A DNA stretch of 9,192 bases, from NCBI GenBank assembly GCA_934481375.1, contig CAKSPN010000053.1, positions 1 to 9,192 of the forward strand. The letters run 5' to 3'. This DNA is from an uncultured Clostridia bacterium (lineage in GTDB: Bacteria > Bacillota > Clostridia > UBA1381). Positions within the stretch are counted from its first letter, which is position 1, and each line of letters starts with the position of its first letter. This document shows positions 1 through 8,000 of this stretch, piece by piece. The notes beneath the pieces were generated by a model. It did not search any database, was not told the DNA's origin, and saw only the letters and a list, made by a program, of their open reading frames with translations. Position numbers and translations under genes: made by a program.

Positions 1-564
1 GGTTCGAGAGGTGTGTTTGGTGCGGTTATGGGCGCAATGGCGGCGTTTGACTTCGGCGGCCCGGTAAACAAGGTTGCGTCACTTTTTGCCGACGGATTGC
101 TTATGGACGGCGTTTACGGTCCTGAGGCGGTTAAGATTTGCGCATCGATGATTCCGCCGTTCGGCGTTGCTCTTTCGTGGCTCATCAAACGTTCGAGATA
201 TACAAGGAGCGAAACGGACAACATCAAGATTGCTTTCCCGATGGGAATTTGTATGATAACAGAGGGCGTTATCCCTATTGCGGCGGTTGACCCGATAAGA
301 GTTATCGCGTCATGTTCGGTCGGTGCGGCTGTCGGCGGCGCATTGGTAATGATTCTCAATGTCGGTTCAATGGTTCCGTCGGGCGGTATGTTCATCGTTC
401 CGGCTATGATAAACCCGTGGGGATTTATGGTGGCTCTTGCGGCAGGTACGGTGGTTACCGCATTGATGCTTGTCCTGCTTAAAAAGGACGCAAAGAAAGA
501 GGACGCGATTGTCCTCGATGAAGAAGAGGAAGAATTAGACCTCTCTGACATTAAAATCGGCTAA
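1..564 (+). CDS. PTS fructose-family transporter, EIIC permease subunit (5'-truncated)
   Basis: This is the C-terminal 187 residues of a phosphotransferase-system EIIC permease, which carries a sugar (fructose or a related ketose) across the membrane while it is phosphorylated. The frame is open from base 1, so the gene begins outside the window; the GTG at 13 is an internal Val codon. Visible fructose-EIIC signatures are AFDFGGPVNK (visible residues 15-24) and the FPMG...ITEG...DPIRV block (79-101), followed by hydrophobic segments typical of the last membrane helices. The protein ends in a charged tail (KKDAKKED, then a DEEEEELD acidic run) with no EIIA or EIIB domain, so those would have to be N-terminal or separate. 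Two class II aldolase genes follow on the same strand, which fits sugar import and cleavage. The exact substrate cannot be read; fructose, tagatose or another ketose are all possible. The family call is secure. Confidence 0.9.
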   Translation, partial: GSRGVFGAVMGAMAAFDFGGPVNKVASLFADGLLMDGVYGPEAVKICASMIPPFGVALSWLIKRSRYTRSETDNIKIAFPMGICMITEGVIPIAAVDPIRVIASCSVGAAVGGALVMILNVGSMVPSGGMFIVPAMINPWGFMVALAAGTVVTALMLVLLKKDAKKEDAIVLDEEEEELDLSDIKIG

Positions 565-586
565 TCGGTTTTGATAAATCAATTAA

Positions 587-618
587 GGCTTTGCCCCGAA
601 AACAGACGGGGCAGAGCT
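587..618 (+). repeat. Intergenic hairpin between EIIC and the first aldolase
   Basis: The arms at 587-598 and 607-618 form a 12-bp stem with a GCCCCG/CGGGGC core, extended outward with two G-T wobble pairs, around an 8-nt loop. No T-run follows the right arm (the next bases are CAAAGATAAA), so it does not look like an intrinsic terminator. In an operon leader this may act in mRNA processing or stability, or as an attenuating pause that sets the EIIC-to-aldolase expression ratio. The structure is seen in the sequence; the role is inferred. Confidence 0.55.
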
Positions 619-655
619 GCCAAAGATAAACCCGAATCAGAAAGGAAGATTTAAG

Positions 656-1519
656 ATGTATGTTTCAATGAAGAATATGCTTGCCGATGCGAACGCAAAC
701 GGTTATGCGATAATGGCGATAAACTGTTTTAATATAGAGACGGCTCGCTCTGTTATTTCGGCGGCGGAAAAGTCAAATGCCCCGATTATTGTCAATATCT
801 ATAAAGATCACCTTTTGAATCACTGTGACAGCGCTCTCATCGCGCCGATTATCAAAACCCTTGCGGACAGGGCAAAGGTCAGCGTTGCGCTGAATCTTGA
901 CCACGGCGAAGAAAAGGATTATATTCTAAAGGCGATTGATGACGGTTTTTCATCGGTTATGGTTGACGCGTCAAGATTTGATATAGACGGCAACATAAAG
1001 ATGACCCGTGAGGTTGTCGAGTATGCCCACGCACGCGGCGTAAGCGTTGAGGGCGAGATTGGATGTATGGGCGCAAGCGAGGGCGGAGCTTTTACCCAAG
1101 ACTCGATGTACACCGACCCGATTCAGGCAAAAGAATTTTATGAAAGTACGGGCATAGACGCTTTGGCAATATCAATCGGAACATCACACGGGAACTATCC
1201 AGACGGAATGGTGCCGAAATTCGATATTGAACGCCTTAAAGAGATAAAAAGACTGACGGGTGCGCCGCTTGTTCTGCACGGCGGATCGGGTTCGGGAAAA
1301 GAGAATATTGTCAATTCAGTTAAAAACGGAATAAACAAGATAAATGTCGGCTGTGACTTTATGAATGCAAACAGAGACGCGGCGGCAAAGCTTTTGAGCG
1401 AAAACCCCGATATAAACTATTTTGATCTCATTCATTCAACCGAAAAAGAAAGCTCGGAACTCGTGAGATACTATATCGGTCTGTCCGGCTCAGAGGGCAA
1501 AAACAAAGACTTTCGCTGA
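656..1519 (+). CDS. Class II ketose-bisphosphate aldolase family protein (divergent copy, first of a tandem pair)
   Basis: This 287-aa protein has the TIM-barrel length and motifs of zinc-dependent class II aldolases (FBA, GatY/KbaY, YdjI group), which reversibly cleave ketose bisphosphates into dihydroxyacetone phosphate and an aldehyde phosphate. The catalytic Asp and zinc His lie in LDHG (D82, H83). The other zinc ligands are H178 in GTSHG and H208 in LHGGSG. The phosphate-binding region is GGSGSG followed by NKINVGCDF (227-235). ATG 656 is preceded by AAAGGAAG (641-648) at 7-nt spacing. Unusual points are SVMVDASR at 100-107, where relatives including its neighbour have SH, a shortened loop after EIGCMG (GASEGGAFTQDSMYTDP), and a different C-terminus (DLIHSTEKESSELVRYY). 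The active site looks intact, so it is probably an enzyme with shifted substrate preference rather than a dead copy. Sugar specificity cannot be assigned. Confidence 0.88.
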   Translation: MYVSMKNMLADANANGYAIMAINCFNIETARSVISAAEKSNAPIIVNIYKDHLLNHCDSALIAPIIKTLADRAKVSVALNLDHGEEKDYILKAIDDGFSSVMVDASRFDIDGNIKMTREVVEYAHARGVSVEGEIGCMGASEGGAFTQDSMYTDPIQAKEFYESTGIDALAISIGTSHGNYPDGMVPKFDIERLKEIKRLTGAPLVLHGGSGSGKENIVNSVKNGINKINVGCDFMNANRDAAAKLLSENPDINYFDLIHSTEKESSELVRYYIGLSGSEGKNKDFR

Positions 1520-1579
1520 ATTTAAGCGAACCAAACTTGAAAAAAATTAAAAGTATAAATATATAGGAGATGTTTTATT

Positions 1580-2446
1580 ATGTTAATGAACATGAAAGAG
1601 CTGCTTGCAGTAGCCGACAAAAACGAATTTGCTGTTCCTGCCTTTAATATCGGCAGTGAATCAATCTTAAATGGTGTCGTTGAGGGCGCAAATGAAAAAG
1701 ACGCTCCGGTTATACTCGCAATTCATCCGACAGAGCTTGAATTTTTGGGCGACAGCTTTATCAAGACCTGTATCGAAGAGGCGAACAAGTCGCGCGTGCC
1801 GATGGTTATCCACCTCGACCACGGCGGCAAGTTTGAAGAAGTCCTGCGCGCAATCCGCTGCGGCTTTACCTCGGTTATGATTGACGCATCGCATATGTCA
1901 TATGAGGACAATATCGCAATCACAAAGAAGGTTGTTGAGGTTGCAAAGGTATCAAACGTATCAGTTGAAGCAGAGCTTGGAACAATCGGTACAACGGGTG
2001 AGTCCTACGAGGGCGGCGCAGACGATATTATCTATACAGACCCCGCTCAGGCAGAGGACTTTATCAAAAAGACAGGCATAGACTCACTCGCCGTTGCAAT
2101 CGGCACGGCTCACGGAATTTATCCGAAGAACAAAAAGCCGGAGCTTAAGCTTGACCTGTTAAAGACAATCCGTGACACGGTTGACGTTCCGCTCGTACTC
2201 CACGGCGGATCAAGCAACCCCGACAAGGAAATTGCGGAATCCGTAAAAATCGGTATTTCAAAGATTAATATCTCAAGCGACATCAAGTTCGCATTCTATA
2301 AAAAGTGCCGTGAAGTTCTTGCCGAAAATCCCGGCTGGATTGAGCCTAACGCAATCTATCCGCCGTGTATAAAGGCAATGAGAGAAGTTGTTGAATACAA
2401 AATGCAGCTGTTCAATGACCTCGGAAAAGCGGAGCTTTACAAATAA
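1580..2446 (+). CDS. Class II ketose-bisphosphate aldolase (canonical copy, second of a tandem pair)
   Basis: This 288-aa zinc-dependent class II aldolase has all expected motifs in order. They are LDHGGKFEE with D80 and H81, SVMIDASH (98-105) with following EDNI, AELGTIG (131-137), YTDPAQA (152-158), GTAHG with zinc ligand H178, LHGGS with zinc ligand H208, and SKINISSDIK near 230. The C-terminus (PPCIKAMREVVEYKMQLF, about 255-275) resembles the GatY/YdjI-like branch. Family members cleave fructose-, tagatose- or related ketose bisphosphates in the cytoplasm. ATG 1580 is chosen because AGGAGA (1565-1570) lies 9 nt upstream; in-frame ATGs at codons 3 and 5 are less well placed. It starts 60 nt after the first aldolase and is probably co-transcribed with it and the EIIC gene. 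Whether it is the cell's glycolytic Fba or dedicated to the imported sugar cannot be told; the PTS context favours the latter. Confidence 0.92.
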   Translation: MLMNMKELLAVADKNEFAVPAFNIGSESILNGVVEGANEKDAPVILAIHPTELEFLGDSFIKTCIEEANKSRVPMVIHLDHGGKFEEVLRAIRCGFTSVMIDASHMSYEDNIAITKKVVEVAKVSNVSVEAELGTIGTTGESYEGGADDIIYTDPAQAEDFIKKTGIDSLAVAIGTAHGIYPKNKKPELKLDLLKTIRDTVDVPLVLHGGSSNPDKEIAESVKIGISKINISSDIKFAFYKKCREVLAENPGWIEPNAIYPPCIKAMREVVEYKMQLFNDLGKAELYK

Positions 2447-2471
2447 GCCATACCCAACTCCAATGTTATAC

Positions 2472-2514
2472 GGAAAAACCCGACAAGCTACCCCCTTGCT
2501 TGCCGGGTTTTTCC
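2472..2514. terminator. Intrinsic terminator for the PTS-aldolase operon, probably bidirectional
   Basis: The arms 2472-2487 and 2499-2514 form a 16-position stem with one mismatch (A2483 against C2503) and an 11-nt loop. The stem carries an A-run in the left arm and a T-run (2508-2512) in the right arm, so either strand's transcript ends its hairpin in U residues. It begins 25 nt after the aldolase stop codon. Read from the minus strand the mismatch becomes a G-U pair, so it could also back up termination of the converging ftsH operon. Confidence 0.85.
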
Positions 2515-2522
2515 ATACCGCA

Positions 2523-2566
2523 AAAGGAGCTGAAACAAAATGATTTCATTTTGCTTCAGCTCCTTT
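2523..2566 (-). terminator. Long hairpin downstream of the XRE gene, probable ftsH-operon terminator
   Basis: The arms 2523-2542 and 2547-2566 form a 20-position stem with a single mismatch and a 4-nt loop. Position A2535 faces C2554 on the plus strand, which becomes G-U in a minus-strand transcript, so the minus-strand RNA folds better. It starts 11 nt beyond the XRE stop codon, and a short U-run (CCUUUU) closes the stem. It was assigned to the minus strand on these grounds; the weak U-tract means it may instead be an mRNA 3'-end stabiliser. Confidence 0.7.
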
Positions 2567-2577
2567 GACTGTGCCTG

Positions 2578-2907
2578 TCAATATCTTTTCACACATTTTT
2601 TATCGTAGAGCAAAGTTTTGTAATATTCTTTAAGCTTTTCAACGCCGTAGTCGGAAAGCTTCGACATATCTATCCCGGCGCTTTCGGGGCGCACCGTTGT
2701 GAGCGGTGCGGAAAAAACAAGGTATTCCGCATTTACTCCGAAAATTGCCGAAAGCTTTGCAACGGAGTCAACATCGGGAACACGCAAGCCGCTTTCCCAG
2801 TTGGAAACGCAGGTGCGCCCCACGCCCAAAAGCTCCGCAAGCTCTGTCTGCGTGTAGTTATGCTGTTTTCTTAATGATTTTATCCTTTGTGAAAATGCAC
2901 TTTTCAT
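2578..2907 (-). CDS. XRE/Cro-CI family helix-turn-helix transcriptional regulator
   Basis: This 109-aa cytoplasmic protein has an N-terminal HTH_3 domain covering about residues 6-63. The turn region is YTQTELAELLGVGRTCVSNWE (18-38): helix 2 begins near Q20, the recognition helix is about 31-38, and the family-typical RVPDVDSVAKLSAIFGV follows. The remaining ~45 residues (SKLSDYGVEKLKEYYKTLL) are charged and probably helical, perhaps a dimerisation segment; no known sensor domain is seen. Its ATG (2905-2907) overlaps the ftsH TGA in an ATGA arrangement. A GAGGA site (2917-2921) inside the ftsH tail lies 9 nt upstream, so translation is probably coupled to ftsH and no separate promoter is evident. 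The DNA target is unknown. It could regulate ftsH, the divergent SLH gene or a remote locus. The family assignment is secure; the role is not. Confidence 0.88.
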   Translation of the reverse strand: MKSAFSQRIKSLRKQHNYTQTELAELLGVGRTCVSNWESGLRVPDVDSVAKLSAIFGVNAEYLVFSAPLTTVRPESAGIDMSKLSDYGVEKLKEYYKTLLYDKKCVKRY

Positions 2908-4871
2908 TCCGATATATCCTCGCTGTTATTTTCCTCGGAACGGCTGTTTACTCTGTTGAAGATTTCCATAAATTCTTCACCGCTTATCGTTTCTTTTTCA
3001 ATAAGAAATTCCGCTATTTCATCAAGCGCCTCACGGTTTTGCGAAAGCAGATTGTAAGCCTTTTCGTGGCATTTTTTAAGTACCTCCACAACCTCACGGT
3101 CTATGTCGGTTTTCGTTTCCTCGCTGCAGTTTGAAACGCTCCGTCCGTCAAGGTACTTGTTCTGTATGCTTTCAAGTCCCGCCATGCCGAACTTGTCGGA
3201 CATACCGTACATTGTAATCATATTCCGTGCAAGCTCTGTCGCACGCTCTATATCGTTCGACGCACCCGTTGTCTGCACGTTGAAAACAAGCTCCTCGGCG
3301 CATCGTCCTGCAAGGAATACCGTTATCTGGTCAAGGATTTCGTCCTTGGACATAAGGTAATGCTCCTCCTCGGGCATCTGCATGGTGTATCCGAGCGAAC
3401 CCATTGTACGGGGAACGATTGTTATTTTCTGAACCGGCTGTGTGTGCTTCTGCAATGCCGTCGCAAGCGCATGGCCGACTTCGTGGAAGGAAACTATGCG
3501 TTTTTCCTTTTTGCTTAAAATTCTGTCCTTTTTTTCTTTGCCGGCTATGATTACCTCAACAGCCTCCATAAGATCCTCCTGCAAAACACGCTGTCTGCCG
3601 CACCTCACCGCTCTTAAAGCCGCTTCGTTTATCATATTTGCAAGGTCTGCGCCAACCGCTCCGCTTGTTGCGAGAGCCATCTCGTGCAAGTCTACGGACG
3701 GGTCGGTTTTTACATTCTTGATGTGTACCTTTAATACTTCCTCACGTCCCTTGAGGTCGGGTTTTTCAACAACAATACGCCTGTCAAAACGTCCCGGTCT
3801 TAAAAGCGCTTTGTCAAGCACTTCGGGGCGGTTTGTTGCCGCAAGGATAACCAGTCCCTTTGACGAGTCAAAGCCGTCCATTTCCGAGAGCAGCTGATTA
3901 AGCGTCTGCTCACGCTCATCATTCGAGCTTATCTGATTGTCACGTGATTTTCCGATTGCGTCTATCTCGTCTATGAAAATTATGCACGGCGCTTTTGCGG
4001 ACGCCTGCTTGAATAAATCACGCACTCGCGATGCGCCCACTCCGACAAACATTTCCACAAATTCCGAGCCTGAAAGCGAGAAAAACGGTACGTTTGCCTC
4101 GCCGGCAACAGCCTTTGCCAAAAGTGTTTTACCCGTTCCCGGAGGGCCTACGAGCAATGCGCCCTTAGGCTGTTTTGCGCCTATTGCGGTGTATTTTGAC
4201 GGATTGTGGAGGAAATCGACTATCTCGTTGAGCGATTCCTTTGCCTCCTCCTGACCGGCAACATCATTAAAGGTAACGCCCGTCTTGTTTTCGACATTGT
4301 ACATTTTGGCGTTCGACTGTCCTATGCCCATAATGCCGCCTCCGCCGCCCATCTTCTTGGACGCAAATCTGAAAAACAGCGAAAGCATAAGCATTATTAT
4401 AAGGAAAGGCAGTATGTTTGCAATTATAAATCCGAGTATCGGATTGGTGTTCTGAACTTTCGTGTAATAGGTTATATTGTGGTCGTCAAGCTTCTGCAAA
4501 AGACGCTCGTCACGGATATATCCCGTACAGTATACCGCCCTGCTTTCGTTTTTTAGCCTGGATTTGACCTCCGAGGTGTCAAATCCCCACGAATCCATAA
4601 TTCTGAGCGCTCTCACGCTCTCGGAGGGGAGCTGGTTTTCGTCCGGCTTTCCGTATATGACATAGCGGTCGGACTCAATCGCGACGGTGTCAACCTCGTC
4701 TTTGTCGATCATTTCCATAAATTCATTGTATGTTATTTCCTTTGAGCGCTCCGAAAGCAGTGAGGAGAACGCAAGGTTAATGCATATCGTTGCCGCAATC
4801 GAAATTATGATAAACATAATTATCGGGTTTTTATACGGCGGCACACGGTCGTTTTTCTTATTTTTTGCCAC
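2904..4871 (-). CDS. ftsH: ATP-dependent zinc metalloprotease FtsH
   Basis: FtsH is a hexameric membrane-anchored AAA+ protease that unfolds and degrades misfolded membrane proteins and short-lived regulators. The 655-aa length is normal for the family. Membrane helix 1 is about 16-38, an extracytoplasmic domain spans about 40-143, and helix 2 is about 145-168, followed by a Gly-rich linker (MGGGGG). The AAA domain shows Walker A GPPGTGKT (242-249), the FVG pore loop (275-277), Walker B FIDE (299-302) and the second region of homology [20 protein letters not shown] (345-364). The protease domain has HEVGH (463-467; Val where Ala is common) and [10 protein letters not shown] with third zinc ligand D540. 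The start is GTG at 4869-4871; an in-frame TAA three codons upstream rules out a longer form, and AAGGA lies 11 nt upstream. It has a clear promoter and leads the XRE gene. Context is not the usual tilS-hpt neighbourhood, so it may be an extra paralogue. Confidence 0.97.
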   Translation of the reverse strand: MAKNKKNDRVPPYKNPIIMFIIISIAATICINLAFSSLLSERSKEITYNEFMEMIDKDEVDTVAIESDRYVIYGKPDENQLPSESVRALRIMDSWGFDTSEVKSRLKNESRAVYCTGYIRDERLLQKLDDHNITYYTKVQNTNPILGFIIANILPFLIIMLMLSLFFRFASKKMGGGGGIMGIGQSNAKMYNVENKTGVTFNDVAGQEEAKESLNEIVDFLHNPSKYTAIGAKQPKGALLVGPPGTGKTLLAKAVAGEANVPFFSLSGSEFVEMFVGVGASRVRDLFKQASAKAPCIIFIDEIDAIGKSRDNQISSNDEREQTLNQLLSEMDGFDSSKGLVILAATNRPEVLDKALLRPGRFDRRIVVEKPDLKGREEVLKVHIKNVKTDPSVDLHEMALATSGAVGADLANMINEAALRAVRCGRQRVLQEDLMEAVEVIIAGKEKKDRILSKKEKRIVSFHEVGHALATALQKHTQPVQKITIVPRTMGSLGYTMQMPEEEHYLMSKDEILDQITVFLAGRCAEELVFNVQTTGASNDIERATELARNMITMYGMSDKFGMAGLESIQNKYLDGRSVSNCSEETKTDIDREVVEVLKKCHEKAYNLLSQNREALDEIAEFLIEKETISGEEFMEIFNRVNSRSEENNSEDISE

Positions 4872-4904
4872 AGGTATTTATTTCCTTTCTCTCAATATAA
4901 GCTA

Positions 4905-4933
4905 ATTGTAACACGAATCAATATCTTTTTCAA
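4905..4933 (-). promoter_or_regulatory. Sigma-A promoter of ftsH
   Basis: Read on the minus strand, a -35 box TTGAAA (4928-4933) and a -10 box TACAAT (4905-4910) are separated by exactly 17 nt. TGT directly before the -10 gives an extended -10 (TGn). Transcription would start near 4898, leaving a leader of about 27 nt before the GTG. No CtsR or CIRCE heat-shock operator was seen around it. Confidence 0.8.
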
Positions 4934-5031
4934 CATCAATAAAATAAATTCACATTTTTTTTACATATTCTCTGAAAAGCCCATTATCTATTATGTGAAA
5001 TAATTGTAATTTTAATTGTGCAAAATTTTGA

Positions 5032-5060
5032 TTGACGTATTGCAAAGTGCGTGCTATAAT
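5032..5060 (+). promoter_or_regulatory. Strong sigma-A promoter of the SLH protein gene
   Basis: A -35 box TTGACG (5032-5037) and a perfect TATAAT -10 box (5055-5060) are 17 nt apart, with an extended -10 TGC just before it. The predicted start is near 5067, about 32 nt ahead of the ATG at 5099. This near-consensus architecture suggests high constitutive expression, as expected of an abundant surface protein. It is divergent from the ftsH promoter, with about 98 nt of AT-rich DNA between the two -35 boxes. Confidence 0.88.
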
Positions 5061-5083
5061 ATAAGTGTATCGCTAAAATGCAG

Positions 5084-5091
5084 AAAGGAAG
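5084..5091 (+). promoter_or_regulatory. Ribosome-binding site that sets the SLH protein start
   Basis: AAAGGAAG is placed 7 nt before ATG 5099. It lies inside the seven-codon extension that would result from starting at ATG 5078, which itself has no Shine-Dalgarno sequence and only about 11 nt of predicted leader. Choosing ATG 5099 puts MKK at the N-terminus, as expected for a signal peptide. Confidence 0.85.
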
Positions 5092-5098
5092 TAAAATT

Positions 5099-8000
5099 AT
5101 GAAAAAACTAATTTCACTTGCGGCGGCTGTCGCAATGCTTGTAACATCGCTCTTTTCGGGCACTGTTTTTGCAGCGTACAGCGACGTGAGCGAGGACACA
5201 AAATATTCAAAAGCAATATCGACCCTGTCAATGCTTAACGTTATAAACGGCTATGACGACGGTACATTCGGTCCCGAGAAATCAATCTCACGTGCCGAGT
5301 TTACAAAGATGGTTGTTTATACGCTCGGTATGGACAAGCTCCAGACAGAGCAGACGGAGTTTGACGACGTATCAAAGGATCACTGGGCAAGATTTTGCAT
5401 AAAGACAGCCTATGACCGTAAGATTATTGACGGTTACGGCGACAGAAAATTCGGCCCCGATGATAACGTTACATATGAACAGGCATTAAAGATGGTTGTA
5501 TGTACGCTCGGTTATGCCGATTTTGCGGAACAGAAGGGCGGATACCCCACAGGTTATCAGACGCAGGCAGGCACTTTGGGACTTACAAAGGGCATAAGCG
5601 ATGTTTTATACTCCGATCCCGCTCCGAGAGGCGTTATAGCACAGATTTTGAATAACGCACTCGAGGTTGAAATCAGAGAGCTTAACAATGACGGAGACTC
5701 ATACGAGCTGTCGGGAAAAACACTTCTTAATGATTTTCTCGGCGTTAAAAAGTTCAAGGGTGAGCTTGCCGGCGTTGGCGAGCACGTTACCGCAAACTGC
5801 AACGGTACTCTTTTACCGGGTCAGATACAGATGGTAAACGTATCAAAACCTTCGGATTACGTTACAATTGACTATACAAAGTATACCGAAAACGTTACCG
5901 ACCTTACAAAGCTTCTCGGAAAACTTATCACGGTTTATTATGAGCAGAAGCGTGAAAGCGACGAGCCGGTGCTTGTTGCCGTTGATGACGAAACAACAAA
6001 GAACACCGAATACGTTATAAAGTCGGCTGACATCGACAACGTTTCGGGTTCGTCAATCAGATATTATGAGGACGGCGCAAGCAGCGCCAAGAGCGTAACC
6101 GTTGATTTCGGAAAAGTAACCGTAAGATATAACGGTAAGGTTGTATCGGACGGCATAAAGCTCCGCAATAAGGACTATACTTCGGCATCAAACAAGTACA
6201 CATCGGAAACCTACACGGCTGAAGAAGCAATCAAGAAATGGCTCTCGCCTAACAGCGAATTCTTCATCTACGGCGACGTTGTTCTTCTTGACAGAGAGTC
6301 GGACGGCAAAATAGACGATATTCAGATTAACGATTACCAGACTATGGTTGCCTTAAAGGCTCCCACAACAAAGGATTATAAGATTAACGACAAGTTAAAG
6401 ACAGGTAATTCGCTTGTATTAAATCCCGATTCGACAACATATACTTCGACAATTATGAAAAACGACAAACAGGTAAGCGTAACTTCGATTGCGGCAAACG
6501 ATGTAATCCTTTATGCTGAAAGCCTTGACGAAAGCCTGTATACTTTGTATGTAACAAATACAAAGGTATCGGGTAAGATTACCACAATCAACGGTAACAA
6601 AATAAAGATTGACGGCAAAGAGTATATCGTATCGGATCTCTGCCGCAAGTATATAAGAGATAAGCAGAGCGGCGCAGAACTTACGACAAGCCAGAGCGTA
6701 ACCCTCTATACGGATAAGTACAACACACTTGTTTACGGTGAGGTTGAAGCTGAAAAGGCAAAGGCATATGCTTATATAACAACAGCTTATAAAGAAAAAG
6801 GCTCGGAGGATTACTATATTTCGGCATTTATCCCGACTCAGTCAACATCCGGAGCAAAGAACTACAGATTAAGAGAGAAAGTATCGGTAAACGGTGAAAG
6901 TATGTCGGCATCATTAGCAGTAGAGAAGCTTGCCGAAAATGCAGTATTTGCAAACAAAGACCTTTCCGACTCGACTCTTAAGACAAAGATATACGGCGCA
7001 TCATATACGCCTGTTGCCGCAAACTATGAATATTCGCAGCTTGCACGTATTGAGTTTAACTCATCGGGTGACGTGTCGAGCATCATTACGATGGACAGCG
7101 ATGTTACAGAGACATCAAATGAGAATGTAAACGCACTTGAAAGATGCCGTGACCTTAAGGCATATACATACGGCTCAAACAACTTCAGAGCTGACGGAAG
7201 CCAATTCGCAATTAACTCGTCAACACTTATCATTTATGTGCCGGCAGACCGTTCAAAGACGGCTATAGCTAAAAAAACAACCTCGGCATTTACACCAGAG
7301 GAGCAGTATTATGTTGAAGCATATGACGTAAATTCGTCAAGATATGCCGGTGTGGTTATCCTTTACGGAACAAGCGGCTCGGTAACAAGACCGACAAAGA
7401 CAACCGACTACAGCGTAGTAGCGGAGCTTCCGGAAGGTTATTACAACGATGCTACCGAAACAAACGTACAGAGATTGTATCTGTATAAGGGCGCAAGCGC
7501 TGAAGAAAAGGTTGAAACAACAGCAGACGCAACCGAATTTGCGGACAGCAAGATAGGCGATGTTATTCTCTACAGCGTTGATAAAGACGGATACATCTGT
7601 GACAGAATTAACTGTATTACGTATGATGATATTGCCGCAGTATTAAACGGCACGGAAAAGAACGCCGGTCAGCTTTACAACTGGGGTAAGTCACAGACAG
7701 CGTCAGAGGATAACAACTGGCAGGAGAGCGTATACACGTATACATTCAAAAATAAGACAACACACAATGCAGAAATATACACAAGCCCCTCAATGGGAGC
7801 TATCCCGCATTCAAAGGCTGCTATGTACAATGTAGTTGAGGTTCTTGAGGACGAAAATAAGATATATGTTACTCAGAACGGTTTCAATGATGACGGAACC
7901 TTGTCAGAGGATATTGTAGAAAAAGAAAACACAATAACACTTACATCATCAACAAAGATACTCCGTATCGAAGATGATGCAAAGGGTATTTCGCCTAATG

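Noticed and set aside
114..551. 145-aa open frame on the minus strand inside the EIIC gene
   Set aside because: It lies fully antisense to a clearly recognisable permease, its Ser/Ile-rich translation matches no family I know, and it is a codon-shadow of the real gene.
1512..1530. Small inverted repeat (TTCGCT/AGCGAA) at the first aldolase stop codon
   Set aside because: Only 6 bp per arm and no T-run follows, so it is not a convincing terminator between the two aldolases.
1537..1565. TTGAAA and TATATA 17 nt apart before the second aldolase
   Set aside because: The -10-like box runs into the ribosome-binding site, so a transcript from it would start after the Shine-Dalgarno sequence; an AT-rich spacer is enough to explain the match.
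2706..4905. Several plus-strand open frames of 62-151 aa across the XRE and ftsH genes
   Set aside because: All are antisense to ftsH or the XRE gene, whose motifs are unmistakable; the translations are low-complexity and show no domain.
4984..5199. 71-aa minus-strand frame across the SLH promoter and signal peptide
   Set aside because: It overlaps a near-consensus promoter and the start of the SLH gene in antisense, and its product looks like reverse-translated signal peptide sequence.
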